From CALFVT01 sp964513675 (GTDB lineage Bacteria; Pseudomonadota; Alphaproteobacteria; Caulobacterales; Maricaulaceae): DNA of 64,000 bases. The stretch's first letter is position 1, and the number at the start of each line of letters is the position of its first letter. The DNA is taken from the NCBI GenBank assembly GCA_964513675.1, contig CAZEOD010000005.1, positions 1-64,000 on the forward strand, read 5' to 3'. Below are positions 35,965 to 44,959 of this stretch, piece by piece. The notes under the pieces were generated by a model, which ran no database searches, was not told the DNA's origin, and was given only the letters and a program-made list of their open reading frames with translations. The translations under genes and the position numbers were made by a program.

Positions 35965-36228
35965 TTATAGGCCCAAAAGCTTATCAAGCTGGCCTTTACG
36001 CTCTAATGCATAAATATCATCACAGCCGCCAATATGTTTGCCGTCAATAAAAATTTGCGGAAATGTATTGCGCCCGCCCGAGCGCTTATTCATTTCAGCG
36101 CGTTTTTCACGGTCCATCGCGGCGGGGATATCAATAAAACTAACGCCCTTCCCTTTTAACAAGCCTTTAGCGCGAATACAGAAGGGACAAAAAGCCTTTG
36201 TATACATTTCGATTTTAGGTTGGGACAT
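35965..36228 (-). CDS. grxC: glutaredoxin 3
   Basis: Glutaredoxin of 87 residues with the dithiol active site CPFC near the N-terminus, RNTFPQIFIDG containing the cis-proline, and GGCDDIYAL for glutathione binding. It reduces disulfides and mixed disulfides in the cytosol. Only 6 bp separate it from the nitrilase gene. Confidence 0.95.
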   Translation of the reverse strand: MSQPKIEMYTKAFCPFCIRAKGLLKGKGVSFIDIPAAMDREKRAEMNKRSGGRNTFPQIFIDGKHIGGCDDIYALERKGQLDKLLGL

Positions 36229-36285
36229 AATCAGGTCTCACTTTCGATCCTTATTTAAGAGGATTTTAGCGCGCTGCAAGCCTGT

Positions 36286-37104
36286 TCACAAGATCGTGTC
36301 TATTCCGAGACCATCTTGGGCATGGTCTTTCACGACCCGCGCCAATGTTAAGACGTCAACACGCGCCGCCCCGGCCCGTTTTAACACGCCCGCACAGGCT
36401 TCAGCTGTGGCCCCTGTGGTGAGGACATCATCAATTAAAATAAGATGTTTGTTTTTTATATTTTCCCGCTGCGCCGCGTTTACACGGAACGCGCCCTGCA
36501 TATTGCGGCGGCGGGCGCTTGCCGTTTTACCGCCTTGGCTGCTCGTCGCCTTTACCCGTTCAAGGCAATTTGCATCAAAATCTATATCCACCGCCTTTGA
36601 TAAAGCGCGGGCTAAAAGCGCAGCTTGATTAAAGCGCCGCTTACGTAGGCGGTGTGGGTGTAACGGAACGGGAATAAGCCTATCCGCATCTGTAAATAGC
36701 TCTCGGCCCGCGCGTTTTAATTGCTGCGCAAACACAATCAAGCCATGGGTTTGACCGCCATGTTTAAGCGATAAGATCGGCTGGCGGCTGATTTTATCAT
36801 AGATAAACGCAGCGCGTGCGCGGTCAAATTGAGGCTGTTTAACCGTACAATTCCCGCAAAGCACATTCGCCCCAAGATCATAGGGAAATGGAAAGCCGCA
36901 GACAGCACATTGCGGCGAGTCAATAAAATGAACTCCGCTATCGATTCCATTATCAGACAGGGGCCAAAGGGGCTGCGGCGGAAACACCAAATCCAGCCCC
37001 TGCCCTGTTAGGCGGCGAAGCGGCGCGCCAATTATCCCATAGGGCACCCCATAAGGCTTTAATTTTGCGATTTGCAGCTTTCTTTTTGGGTTCATAACGC
37101 CCAT
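36286..37104 (-). CDS. comF: ComF family phosphoribosyltransferase-like protein
   Basis: Protein of 272 residues. An N-terminal zinc-binding part has CAVCGFPFPYDLG and CGNC, followed by a PRTase domain whose signature is LILIDDVLTTGATAEACA. RLIPVPLHPHRLRKRRFNQA is typical of ComF, which helps bring in single-stranded DNA during natural transformation. ATG 37104 has GGAGG very close; ATG 37095 is an alternative. It is divergent from the next gene with only 9 bp between starts. Confidence 0.85.
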   Translation of the reverse strand: MGVMNPKRKLQIAKLKPYGVPYGIIGAPLRRLTGQGLDLVFPPQPLWPLSDNGIDSGVHFIDSPQCAVCGFPFPYDLGANVLCGNCTVKQPQFDRARAAFIYDKISRQPILSLKHGGQTHGLIVFAQQLKRAGRELFTDADRLIPVPLHPHRLRKRRFNQAALLARALSKAVDIDFDANCLERVKATSSQGGKTASARRRNMQGAFRVNAAQRENIKNKHLILIDDVLTTGATAEACAGVLKRAGAARVDVLTLARVVKDHAQDGLGIDTIL

Positions 37105-37113
37105 ATCCTCCCC

Positions 37114-37998
37114 ATGTCACAAAAGCCGACAGATCATCACGGCGCAAGCCCCGTAGCTACGCCGCAAATCTTTAACGCGGATTTGCTTGCGTTAAAGCAT
37201 CAACGCGCCGCACGCCGTAGAGCGCGGCTTGAGAGCCCCCAATTCATTTTTGCGCGAATAGCCGAGGACATAGCCGAGCGCCTTTTAATGATTAATCGCC
37301 GGTTCAAAACCGCTTTGATAATTTGCCCCGATGGGTTTGCCGCGCTTTTAAAGCCCAATCTTCATCCCGATAAACAGCCGCAACGTTTAATATCCTGTGC
37401 CTTGCAACAACTCGGCCCGACATTAAGACAGCATAGCCCCTTTGATCTGGTTATATCTGTGATGTCCCATCATAATGAGAACAATCCGCAAGGCCTGTTA
37501 AGCGCTCTTAAAGCCCATATGGTCGATGACGGGCATATCATGACGGTTTGTTTGGGCGGGGATAGCTTCAGCCATCTGCGCCAAAGCCTTTACATGGCCG
37601 ATCAATCTCATTTCGGGGGAGTTGTTTCGCGCTTTCACCCCGTAATGGATATTCAGCGCAATGTGCAGCTTTTAGCTCATTGCGGGTTTAACCTGACCAT
37701 GGGCGATCGTGACCGCTTAACGGTGCATTATAAGAAGCTTACGACCTTAATAGATGATCTACGTGATTTAGGAGAAAGCTATGCCTTAAATATAGTCCCG
37801 CCGCGGCGCACGACGCGGGAATATTGGGACATTGCGGCGCAAGTCTATAAGGAGAAATTTAGTGAAAATGACCGTCTCACGGCGCATTTTGACATTTTAT
37901 GGGCGAGCGGCTGGACCCCGCATGACAGTCAGCAGAAACCCTTGAAACCGGGAAGCGGAAAAGTTCACTTCAGTGAAATTTTCAAAGGTGAGGACTAG
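37114..37998 (+). CDS. BioC/NDUFAF5-like methyltransferase-fold protein, degenerate SAM site
   Basis: Protein of 294 residues. The N-terminus (FNADLLALKHQRAARR) and C-terminus (QQKPLKPGSGKVHFSE) match the alphaproteobacterial NDUFAF5-like family. The usual glycine-rich SAM motif after the first strand (LDLGxGxG) is replaced by ALIICPDGFAALL, and the acidic residue ending strand 2 is not evident. It may not bind SAM in the usual way. ATG 37114 has no clear ribosome site. Complex I assembly or a related role is inferred only from the family. Confidence 0.6.
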   Translation: MSQKPTDHHGASPVATPQIFNADLLALKHQRAARRRARLESPQFIFARIAEDIAERLLMINRRFKTALIICPDGFAALLKPNLHPDKQPQRLISCALQQLGPTLRQHSPFDLVISVMSHHNENNPQGLLSALKAHMVDDGHIMTVCLGGDSFSHLRQSLYMADQSHFGGVVSRFHPVMDIQRNVQLLAHCGFNLTMGDRDRLTVHYKKLTTLIDDLRDLGESYALNIVPPRRTTREYWDIAAQVYKEKFSENDRLTAHFDILWASGWTPHDSQQKPLKPGSGKVHFSEIFKGED

Positions 37999-38007
37999 GT
38001 CTTGAGC

Positions 38008-38217
38008 CTAATCAACATAGCCTGTATTTAAATCTTGCCGTCCAATTGTATTGCCTAAAAGGTCCATATCATTTGAAATCTCATTGCCCAAAACGCCAAG
38101 CGAAACAATCAGACCTACGGATAATAGGCCAGCCAAAATAGCGTATTCGATTGCCGTCGCCCCAGTTTCATCATGCCAGAATGAATGACAATATGTCTTG
38201 ATCTGTTTAAGCTCCAC
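38008..38217 (-). CDS. Flp/Fap-type pilin subunit
   Basis: Prepilin of 69 residues. The processing site is GATAIEYAILAGLLS, with cleavage expected after Gly and the conserved Glu at mature position 5, followed by a hydrophobic helix. Such pilins form Tad pili used for surface attachment. No tad or cpa assembly genes are nearby, so it is an orphan here. It follows the mutT gene by 2 bp on the same strand. Confidence 0.85.
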   Translation of the reverse strand: MELKQIKTYCHSFWHDETGATAIEYAILAGLLSVGLIVSLGVLGNEISNDMDLLGNTIGRQDLNTGYVD

Positions 38218-38219
38218 GA

Positions 38220-38648
38220 TTACCTCACAAACCGAGATCCCTTAGGTAAGTTATCTCGAATATAATTCACAAGCGGAATATCCGCAGCCACCCAGTCTAG
38301 TTCCGACAACCGATCAGAATAGAGCCATTTAATGCTCTGGCCTTCGGTAGGGCGGACAAAACCATCCCATTGCCGGCAAAGATATAAAAGCAAGGTAATC
38401 GACCGGTCCCCCGATGTATGCGTTGTGAAGGTCAAAGGCTGAACACATGTCTCGCAGGGTTCAATCTGTAATTCTTCATATAATTCGCGTACAATCGCGT
38501 GTTCAGGCGTCTCACCGGCTTCGATTTTACCACCCGGAAATTCCCATAATCCCGCATGATCTTTACCAACTGGACGCTGCGCTGCCATTACACGCCCATC
38601 TCTATCAACAAGAGCACATGCAACCACAAATATAACGTCTTGCTGCAT
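38220..38648 (-). CDS. mutT: 8-oxo-dGTP diphosphatase (Nudix, MutT-like)
   Basis: Nudix hydrolase of 142 residues. The box G-x5-E-x7-REUxEE is complete in GGKIEAGETPEHAIVRELYE and EL. WEFPGGK and the C-terminal TEGQSIKWLYSD match MutT rather than a generic Nudix protein. It removes oxidised guanine nucleotides. In many alphaproteobacteria it sits beside argJ, as here. Confidence 0.88.
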   Translation of the reverse strand: MQQDVIFVVACALVDRDGRVMAAQRPVGKDHAGLWEFPGGKIEAGETPEHAIVRELYEELQIEPCETCVQPLTFTTHTSGDRSITLLLYLCRQWDGFVRPTEGQSIKWLYSDRLSELDWVAADIPLVNYIRDNLPKGSRFVR

Positions 38649-38704
38649 AATTAATCCATATATATTAAAGGCGAGTGCTCAAACACGGTTAATAAACACT
38701 TAGT

Positions 38705-39946
38705 TTAGCTACGATAATCCGCGTTAATTTGAATATATCCATGGGTTAGGTCGCATGTCCACATTTTTGAACGCCCCGAACCTTGGCCTAGCTTGATGGT
38801 TATTTTAAGCTCTTGATTTTTCATATAATCAGCCCCGATGTCCTCATTATAATCCGGCGCAATCGCGCCGTTTTCCGCAACGCAATGCGGGCCAAAATAA
38901 AGGCTAAGCTTTTTCTCATCAAGCGGCAGGCCCGTCTTGCCAATCGCCATCATAAAGCGGCCCCAATTTGCATCTTCGCCGGCCATAGCGGTCTTTACGA
39001 GGGGGGAATTGGTGATCGACCGCGCAAAAACGCGGGCCTCATCATCATTGCGCGCGCCTTGGATATTGACTTCTATAAACTTACTCGCGCCTTCCCCGTC
39101 GCGCACAATTTGCTGCGCAAGATCTTGCATCACCTGCGTTAAAGCCGCCTTAAATTCATCTAAATTAGGGTCATTAGCGCTGTCTATAGCCTTATGCCGC
39201 GCAGCTCCGCTTGCCATTAAAATAACCGTATCAGATGTCGAGCTGTCACTATCAACCGTAATTGAATTAAACGATATTTCCGTAATCTCACGCAATATAT
39301 CTTGAAGAATAGCTTGCTCGATATGGGCATCTGTCGCGATAAAACTCAACATGGTCGCCATATCCGGCATAATCATGCCAGACCCTTTTGCAATGCCGTT
39401 AATCAAAACAGGCGCCCCGTCAATATGTGTGAGGATTGTCGCAAGTTTGGCAAATGTGTCCGTTGTCCGAATGGCCTCCCCGCCCGCAGCCCAGCCATCT
39501 GGAGTCATATTTTCTGCAATGATGTCCAAGCCCCGCTCAATAGGCTCGAGCCTTGGACATTGCCCAATAATTCCCGTTGACGCGAGCATAACAGAGCGCG
39601 CCGTACCGCCCAGCAGCGCCGCTGCGCTTTGTGCTGTTTTTTGCGCAAAAGCGTCTCCCGCCTCGCCGGTATAGACATTAGCGCGTCCGGCATTAACAAC
39701 CAGTAGGCGCGGCCCCGGCGCAGGAATTGTCAGCGCATGTTTTGACCAGATAACGGGCACGCCCGGAATTGTATTTTTTGTAAAAACGCCTGCGACCTGT
39801 GTGCCGCTTTGGCCTCTAAGCACCCATAAATCAGGGCGGTTTTGATAACGCTCGCCGCTCGCGCAGGCTGCCATATCAAACCCTGCAATCGGCGGCAGGC
39901 TTGGTGTTTTTTTAGGCGCTAAAGGCGATATTTTTAAGGCGCTCAT
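38705..39946 (-). CDS. argJ: bifunctional ornithine acetyltransferase / N-acetylglutamate synthase
   Basis: ArgJ of 413 residues. The autocleavage site is intact in GSGMIMPDMATMLSFI (between Ala and Thr), giving alpha and beta chains. LASTGIIGQ forms the oxyanion-hole region and EGASKFIEVNI follows. It recycles the acetyl group in arginine synthesis. It lies downstream of the PpiC lipoprotein gene on the same strand, with 32 bp between. Confidence 0.95.
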   Translation of the reverse strand: MSALKISPLAPKKTPSLPPIAGFDMAACASGERYQNRPDLWVLRGQSGTQVAGVFTKNTIPGVPVIWSKHALTIPAPGPRLLVVNAGRANVYTGEAGDAFAQKTAQSAAALLGGTARSVMLASTGIIGQCPRLEPIERGLDIIAENMTPDGWAAGGEAIRTTDTFAKLATILTHIDGAPVLINGIAKGSGMIMPDMATMLSFIATDAHIEQAILQDILREITEISFNSITVDSDSSTSDTVILMASGAARHKAIDSANDPNLDEFKAALTQVMQDLAQQIVRDGEGASKFIEVNIQGARNDDEARVFARSITNSPLVKTAMAGEDANWGRFMMAIGKTGLPLDEKKLSLYFGPHCVAENGAIAPDYNEDIGADYMKNQELKITIKLGQGSGRSKMWTCDLTHGYIQINADYRS

Positions 39947-39978
39947 GCGACGTCTTTCTGCGTTATATATAATAGCTA

Positions 39979-40971
39979 TTAATCATCACCATCAAGACTC
40001 TCAATATCCGATGACGGGGTATCTGGCGTATGAGAATTTGGCGTTTGGATGTCATCATTTTTAACAGGCGGCGGCATTGACCCCGCCCCTTCACGAAAGG
40101 GCTGACTATCAAGCGTACTGGCGACATTCAAGCGAATATCGCTGGCTTGGCGCAAGCTTTGGATTTTATTATTAATCGTTTCAAAGGTTAGAAACTCCCG
40201 TAATTCAGACTCCATCGCCTCAAATGATCTTTGGGGTGCGCGGCGTTGATCCAAAACTTCAAGAATATGAAACCCGTCATCTGTTTCAAAAACAGGGGCA
40301 AGACTTTTAACCGGAGTCTCAAACGCAGCCTTAGCCACGGCATCTGCTAACATGTCCCGAGAGAAATAGCCTAAATCACCATTTTTATTCCGCGTCGCTT
40401 CATCACGGGATAAAACGCCCGCTAGAACTCCAAAATCTTCTCCCCCTTCAAGGCGCTCAAGCACCGCATTCGCTTCTTCTTGAGTTGCCACAAGAATTAA
40501 CCGCGCGCGCCGTTCTGGCCCCCGATCATTTAATGTCTTTTGCGCATCATATAGCCGCCGAATTTCATCATCTGTTACATTTAATTTCAGCTCATTTTCG
40601 ATCACAAGGCGGCCATAAAGCTGCTCTAACACGGCCGCGCGGCGACGCTTAGCCGCTTGGCTTTGGTCCAGCGCTTCCGTAATGGCTGCGAGGGCTAAAA
40701 CGCGCTGGTCAATTAATTCGCGAAGAGTGGATTTAAACAAAGCCGTGTCGGGGTCGATATTTTGCGCTCCTGTTAACTCGCCCTTGGCCCGTGCCATTTG
40801 CTCAACGTCACTGAGATAAATTGACGTTCCATCAACGGCGGCGACTTCGACATCTCCGAGGCGCACGACTTTAGAGCCAAAGGGCGCTTGCCGATCAATG
40901 ATAATCCGCTCTTGGCAGGCCATAAGGCCCGTCATGAGAACAGCTGGTAAAACAAGCCATTTTAGCTGCAT
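39979..40971 (-). CDS. parvulin-type peptidyl-prolyl isomerase lipoprotein
   Basis: Protein of 330 residues with a lipobox LMAC, an N-terminal chaperone-like domain with DVEVAAVDGTSIYLSDVEQ, and a rotamase domain near residues 155-250 (RARLILVATQEEANAV, GDLGYFSRDMLADAV and DGFHILEVLDQR). The C-terminus is a Pro/Asp-rich tail. It should fold outer-membrane proteins in the periplasm. AGGG lies 9 bases before ATG 40971; ATG 40977 is also possible. Confidence 0.85.
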   Translation of the reverse strand: MQLKWLVLPAVLMTGLMACQERIIIDRQAPFGSKVVRLGDVEVAAVDGTSIYLSDVEQMARAKGELTGAQNIDPDTALFKSTLRELIDQRVLALAAITEALDQSQAAKRRRAAVLEQLYGRLVIENELKLNVTDDEIRRLYDAQKTLNDRGPERRARLILVATQEEANAVLERLEGGEDFGVLAGVLSRDEATRNKNGDLGYFSRDMLADAVAKAAFETPVKSLAPVFETDDGFHILEVLDQRRAPQRSFEAMESELREFLTFETINNKIQSLRQASDIRLNVASTLDSQPFREGAGSMPPPVKNDDIQTPNSHTPDTPSSDIESLDGDD

Positions 40972-41141
40972 ATTCATAAACCCTTCCAATGGTTTGCCTT
41001 AAACTATCAGAATTTACGGAAAGTTACAGTCAAACCCTCTCACGCTCATTGACTTGACGGCGGCGCGTGCCTAAATCACCACAAAGCACTATAAAGACGC
41101 AGCCTTTTTCAAAACGGCCGCTTATCACATCAAGGCACAAC

Positions 41142-43877
41142 ATGCTCGGACTCGCGAAGAAACTGTTTGGTACAGAGAATGACCGCAAGCTGAAAAAAAT
41201 CCGTCCCCTCGTTGATAAAATCAATGGGCTGGAAGATGGATTTATCAAGCTAACGGACGATCAGTTAAAGCTGAAAACGGATGAGTTTAAAACGCGCCTT
41301 GGCGCCGGCGAAAGCCTCGACGATATTCTTCCCGAAGCTTTTGCGACTGTACGCGAAACGGCGAAACGAACACTTGGGCAACGTCATTATGATGTTCAGC
41401 TCGTCGGCGGCATTACATTGCACCGCGGCGAAATTGCTGAAATGCGTACCGGCGAGGGTAAAACCCTTGTCTCGACCTTAGCCGCTTATTTGAATGCCCT
41501 ATCTGGACGCGGCGTTCATGTTGTGACCGTCAATGACTACCTCGCCAAGCGGGATTCAGAGTGGATGGGACAAGTCTATAACTTCTTGGGCCTAAGCGTT
41601 GATTGTATCAATAATTACGAAGCCTATCAGCCCGAGCGAAAAGAAGCTTATAATTGCGATATTACTTACGGCACGAATAATGAGTTTGGCTTTGATTATC
41701 TGCGCGATAATATGAAATATTCAATCGCTGAAATGCTTCAACGTGAACATTCATATGCGATTATTGACGAAATCGACTCGATCTTAATTGATGAAGCCCG
41801 AACGCCGCTGATTATTTCTGGCCCAACCGATGACAAGTCTGAGTTTTACCAAACGATTGATACGATTATTCCGCTGATTAATGATGACGGTTATGAAATT
41901 GATGAAAAAGCCCGCAGCGCTGCTTTTAACGAAGCCGGCACGGAGCAGATTGAAACCATACTCCGTGAGCGCAATCTCTTAGAGGGCGAGAGCCTCTATG
42001 ACATTGAAAATGTCACCATTGTTCATCACATCAACCAAGCCCTAAAAGCGCATAAACTTTTCATTCGTGATAAGGATTATATCGTCAAAAACGGCGAAGT
42101 CGTTCTGATTGATGAATTTACGGGCCGGATGATGGATGGCCGCCGCCTCTCCGAAGGCTTACATCAGGCGATTGAAGCAAAAGAAAAAACAGATATAAAA
42201 CCTGAAAACGTTACGCTCGCGTCAATTACGCTGCAAAATTATTTCCGTCTTTACGACAAGCTTTCGGGTATGACGGGAACAGCTGTCACTGAAGCCTCTG
42301 AATTTGCCGATATTTACAGCCTCGAAGTTTTAGAAATACCCACCAACCGCCCAATCCAGCGGATTGATGATGACGATGAGATTTACCGGACAGAACAAGA
42401 AAAATTCGCCGCGATCACCAAAGAGATAAAAGCCTGTCAGGAGAAAGGCCAGCCGGTTCTTGTCGGTACGGTCTCTATTGAAAAATCTGAACTGATTTCT
42501 CAATATCTCAAACAGCAAGGCGTGGAACACCGCGTGTTAAATGCCCGTTTCCATGAGCAAGAGGCCGAAATCGTCGCCGGCGCAGGTGTTCCGGGAACCG
42601 TAACGATTGCGACCAATATGGCGGGCCGCGGCACAGATATTCAGCTTGGCGGCAATCTCGATATGCGGCTTGAGCAAGAACTCGCTGATATTAAGGACGA
42701 AACAGAAGCGCGCCATAAACGCGAGAAGATCGAATTTGAAGTTTCGGACTTAAAACAAAGAGCCCTTTCTGCGGGCGGTCTTTATGTTCTGGGAACAGAG
42801 CGCCATGAGAGCCGTCGAATTGATAATCAGCTTCGCGGCCGAACGGGCCGTCAAGGGGATCCTGGACGTTCAAGGTTTTACCTCTCAACCGAAGATGATC
42901 TCATGCGCATTTTTGGCGGAGATCGCCTGAAAAATATGATGGGAAAAATGGGCTGGGAAGAAGGCGAAAACCTAACAAGCCGGTTCATGACAAAAGCCGT
43001 TGAGCGCGCGCAAGTCCGCGTCGAACAACGTAATTTCGACATTCGTAAAAATCTTCTGAAATATGATGATGTGATGAATGACCAGCGCAAGCAGATTTTT
43101 GAACAGCGCCTTGAATTTATGACCGATGATGATGTCTCTGACGTTATCGAAGACTTCCGCTATCAGGTCTGCGAAGATATGATTGAAACACATATCCCCA
43201 AAAAGGCCTATGCTGAACAGTGGGATATTGAGGGTTTAACCCAAGCTGCCAAAGATAATCTCGCTATGGATATCCCATTTGACGCGTGGGCCAAAGAAGA
43301 AGGCATTGCGGATGAAGAAATGCTTGAGCGGCTTAAAAAGGCGACCGATGACGCCTTTGGGCACCTTACAAACGGGATTGACACTAGCGAAATCCAGCGC
43401 GTTGAAAAACAGATTCTACTACAAGTCATTGATTCAAATTGGCGCGAGCATTTGCAGCAACTTGACGCGCTTAAAGGCGTGGTTGGACTTCGCGCCCATG
43501 GTCAACGTGATCCGCTGAATGAATATAAAAGCGAGAGCTTCACCTTATTTGATACATTACTGACCGATTTACGTCAGGATGTAACGAAAACAATGACGCG
43601 CTTGCTGATTAATGCCCAAATGCAGCGTCAGCAGCAGGCGGCGCCTGCGCAGCAAAGCCAAACGCGCAACACAGCGCCCATGACGCCGACACCTGCCCCC
43701 GCGCGCGGCCCTATGGATATGATCGCCTCTGGCGCTATTGCAGATACATCTAAGACAACATCAGATAATGGCGATCAGCCGCTTGACCCTGAATTGACCA
43801 AGAATATTTCGCGCAATAGTCCCTGCCCATGTGGATCGGGTAAAAAGTACAAACATTGCCACGGACGTACAGCATAA
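41142..43877 (+). CDS. secA: protein translocase ATPase SecA
   Basis: SecA of 911 residues. Walker A is RTGEGKTLVS, the DEAD-type motif EIDSILIDEARTPL, and NMAGRGTDIQLGG and LRGRTGRQGDPG are the helicase motifs. A Pro/Gln-rich linker precedes the C-terminal zinc finger NSPCPCGSGKKYKHCHG. It drives preproteins through SecYEG. MLGLAKKLFG at 41142 is the family N-terminus; an upstream in-frame start is rejected. Confidence 0.98.
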   Translation: MLGLAKKLFGTENDRKLKKIRPLVDKINGLEDGFIKLTDDQLKLKTDEFKTRLGAGESLDDILPEAFATVRETAKRTLGQRHYDVQLVGGITLHRGEIAEMRTGEGKTLVSTLAAYLNALSGRGVHVVTVNDYLAKRDSEWMGQVYNFLGLSVDCINNYEAYQPERKEAYNCDITYGTNNEFGFDYLRDNMKYSIAEMLQREHSYAIIDEIDSILIDEARTPLIISGPTDDKSEFYQTIDTIIPLINDDGYEIDEKARSAAFNEAGTEQIETILRERNLLEGESLYDIENVTIVHHINQALKAHKLFIRDKDYIVKNGEVVLIDEFTGRMMDGRRLSEGLHQAIEAKEKTDIKPENVTLASITLQNYFRLYDKLSGMTGTAVTEASEFADIYSLEVLEIPTNRPIQRIDDDDEIYRTEQEKFAAITKEIKACQEKGQPVLVGTVSIEKSELISQYLKQQGVEHRVLNARFHEQEAEIVAGAGVPGTVTIATNMAGRGTDIQLGGNLDMRLEQELADIKDETEARHKREKIEFEVSDLKQRALSAGGLYVLGTERHESRRIDNQLRGRTGRQGDPGRSRFYLSTEDDLMRIFGGDRLKNMMGKMGWEEGENLTSRFMTKAVERAQVRVEQRNFDIRKNLLKYDDVMNDQRKQIFEQRLEFMTDDDVSDVIEDFRYQVCEDMIETHIPKKAYAEQWDIEGLTQAAKDNLAMDIPFDAWAKEEGIADEEMLERLKKATDDAFGHLTNGIDTSEIQRVEKQILLQVIDSNWREHLQQLDALKGVVGLRAHGQRDPLNEYKSESFTLFDTLLTDLRQDVTKTMTRLLINAQMQRQQQAAPAQQSQTRNTAPMTPTPAPARGPMDMIASGAIADTSKTTSDNGDQPLDPELTKNISRNSPCPCGSGKKYKHCHGRTA

Positions 43878-43920
43878 TAGCGACCGATTCTTAGACTCAT
43901 CAGAATCATGAGCCTTATTT

Positions 43921-43945
43921 AGCCTGCAGAAATGCAGGCTTTTTT
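43921..43945 (+). terminator. secA intrinsic terminator
   Basis: AGCCTGCA (43921-43928) pairs with TGCAGGCT (43933-43940) around GAAA, and six T follow. The rest of 43946-44136 has no supported gene. Confidence 0.9.
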
Positions 43946-44136
43946 ATGCCTCAAAATAAAATTTCAGCACGCCGCGCTCATAAAAGAGACAAAACTACAA
44001 AATTTGTGCACAGATGTAAGGCATTAACCATTTTGCACCGATCAAACCATCCCTTCTTCGTGACCTTTTCAACCCAAACTCTTACTCAGAATTTAACTGA
44101 AAAAAGCGGCCGGGATGCCGCGACATGGAGTAAATA

Positions 44137-44874
44137 ATGAAAAGAATTTTAACAACTGCTGCTGCTTTGAGCACTGTATTAATGGCCGCACAAACCGCGC
44201 AAGCAGGTGATATCAGCGTCTCTGTATCGGCTGATTATGTTTCCGAATATGTTTTCCGCGGCGTTAGCTTTGCCAATACCGCTATCCAGCCCGGCATCTC
44301 TATTTCTAAAGGCGGATTTACACTCGGCACATGGGTTTCAACAGGCCTTGGCGAGTCATCTGCCGCAGCCAGTGACGAGATTGATATTTACGGAAGCTAT
44401 GGCTGGAATATTTCACCAAATCTTTCAGCAACAGTCGGCGCAACAATTTACCATTTCCCGCAAACATCGGGTGGTCTTTTTGACATTGGTAATGGCGATG
44501 CAAGCTCATTCGAGCCATATTTTAGCCTCAGCCATAGCGGCGTCCTATCGCCAAGCATCACAGCTTTTTATGACCTCGCGCTAGAAGCCTTTACATTACA
44601 AGGCTCAGTGAGTCACAGCGTTCCTGTCGCCGACCAAGCAAGCCTTAATTTCGGCCTTACAGGCGGGTTTGTGACATCAGATAACAGCACAGATTACGAA
44701 TGGGCAACGGCATCAACATCGCTTAGCTATAGCGTTACAGACGCTTCATCGCTTTATGTCGGCGCTAATTTTAGCCTTAACTCACAAGACTTCCTTGATT
44801 TCCCAACAGCGAATGACATCACACCTGATGACAATCTCCTATGGTTCGGAACAGGTATCTCAACAAGCTTCTAA
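44137..44874 (+). CDS. TorF family putative outer-membrane porin
   Basis: Protein of 245 residues with a signal peptide ending TAQAGD. The mature part is a run of amphipathic beta strands beginning VSADYVSEYVFRGVSF, the signature of the TIGR02001/TorF family, and ending in ISTSF with the terminal Phe for BAM recognition. Family members are probably small channels; substrate is unknown. It is monocistronic between two terminators. Confidence 0.85.
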   Translation: MKRILTTAAALSTVLMAAQTAQAGDISVSVSADYVSEYVFRGVSFANTAIQPGISISKGGFTLGTWVSTGLGESSAAASDEIDIYGSYGWNISPNLSATVGATIYHFPQTSGGLFDIGNGDASSFEPYFSLSHSGVLSPSITAFYDLALEAFTLQGSVSHSVPVADQASLNFGLTGGFVTSDNSTDYEWATASTSLSYSVTDASSLYVGANFSLNSQDFLDFPTANDITPDDNLLWFGTGISTSF

Positions 44875-44901
44875 GCTTGAGTTTTAAGACAACTAAAACA
44901 G

Positions 44902-44928
44902 AAAAACCCTCTCAAGAGAGGGTTTTTT
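44902..44928. terminator. bidirectional terminator, torF-type gene / accA
   Basis: AAAAACCCTCT (44902-44912) pairs with AGAGGGTTTTT around a short loop. It carries A and T tracts for both convergent genes. Confidence 0.9.
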
Positions 44929-44959
44929 AATGCGCGCATATATCAATAAGGTAGGAAAA

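Noticed and set aside
43946..44137. 63-codon plus-strand frame between secA and the porin gene
   Set aside because: It begins inside the secA terminator region, has no SD and no recognisable sequence.
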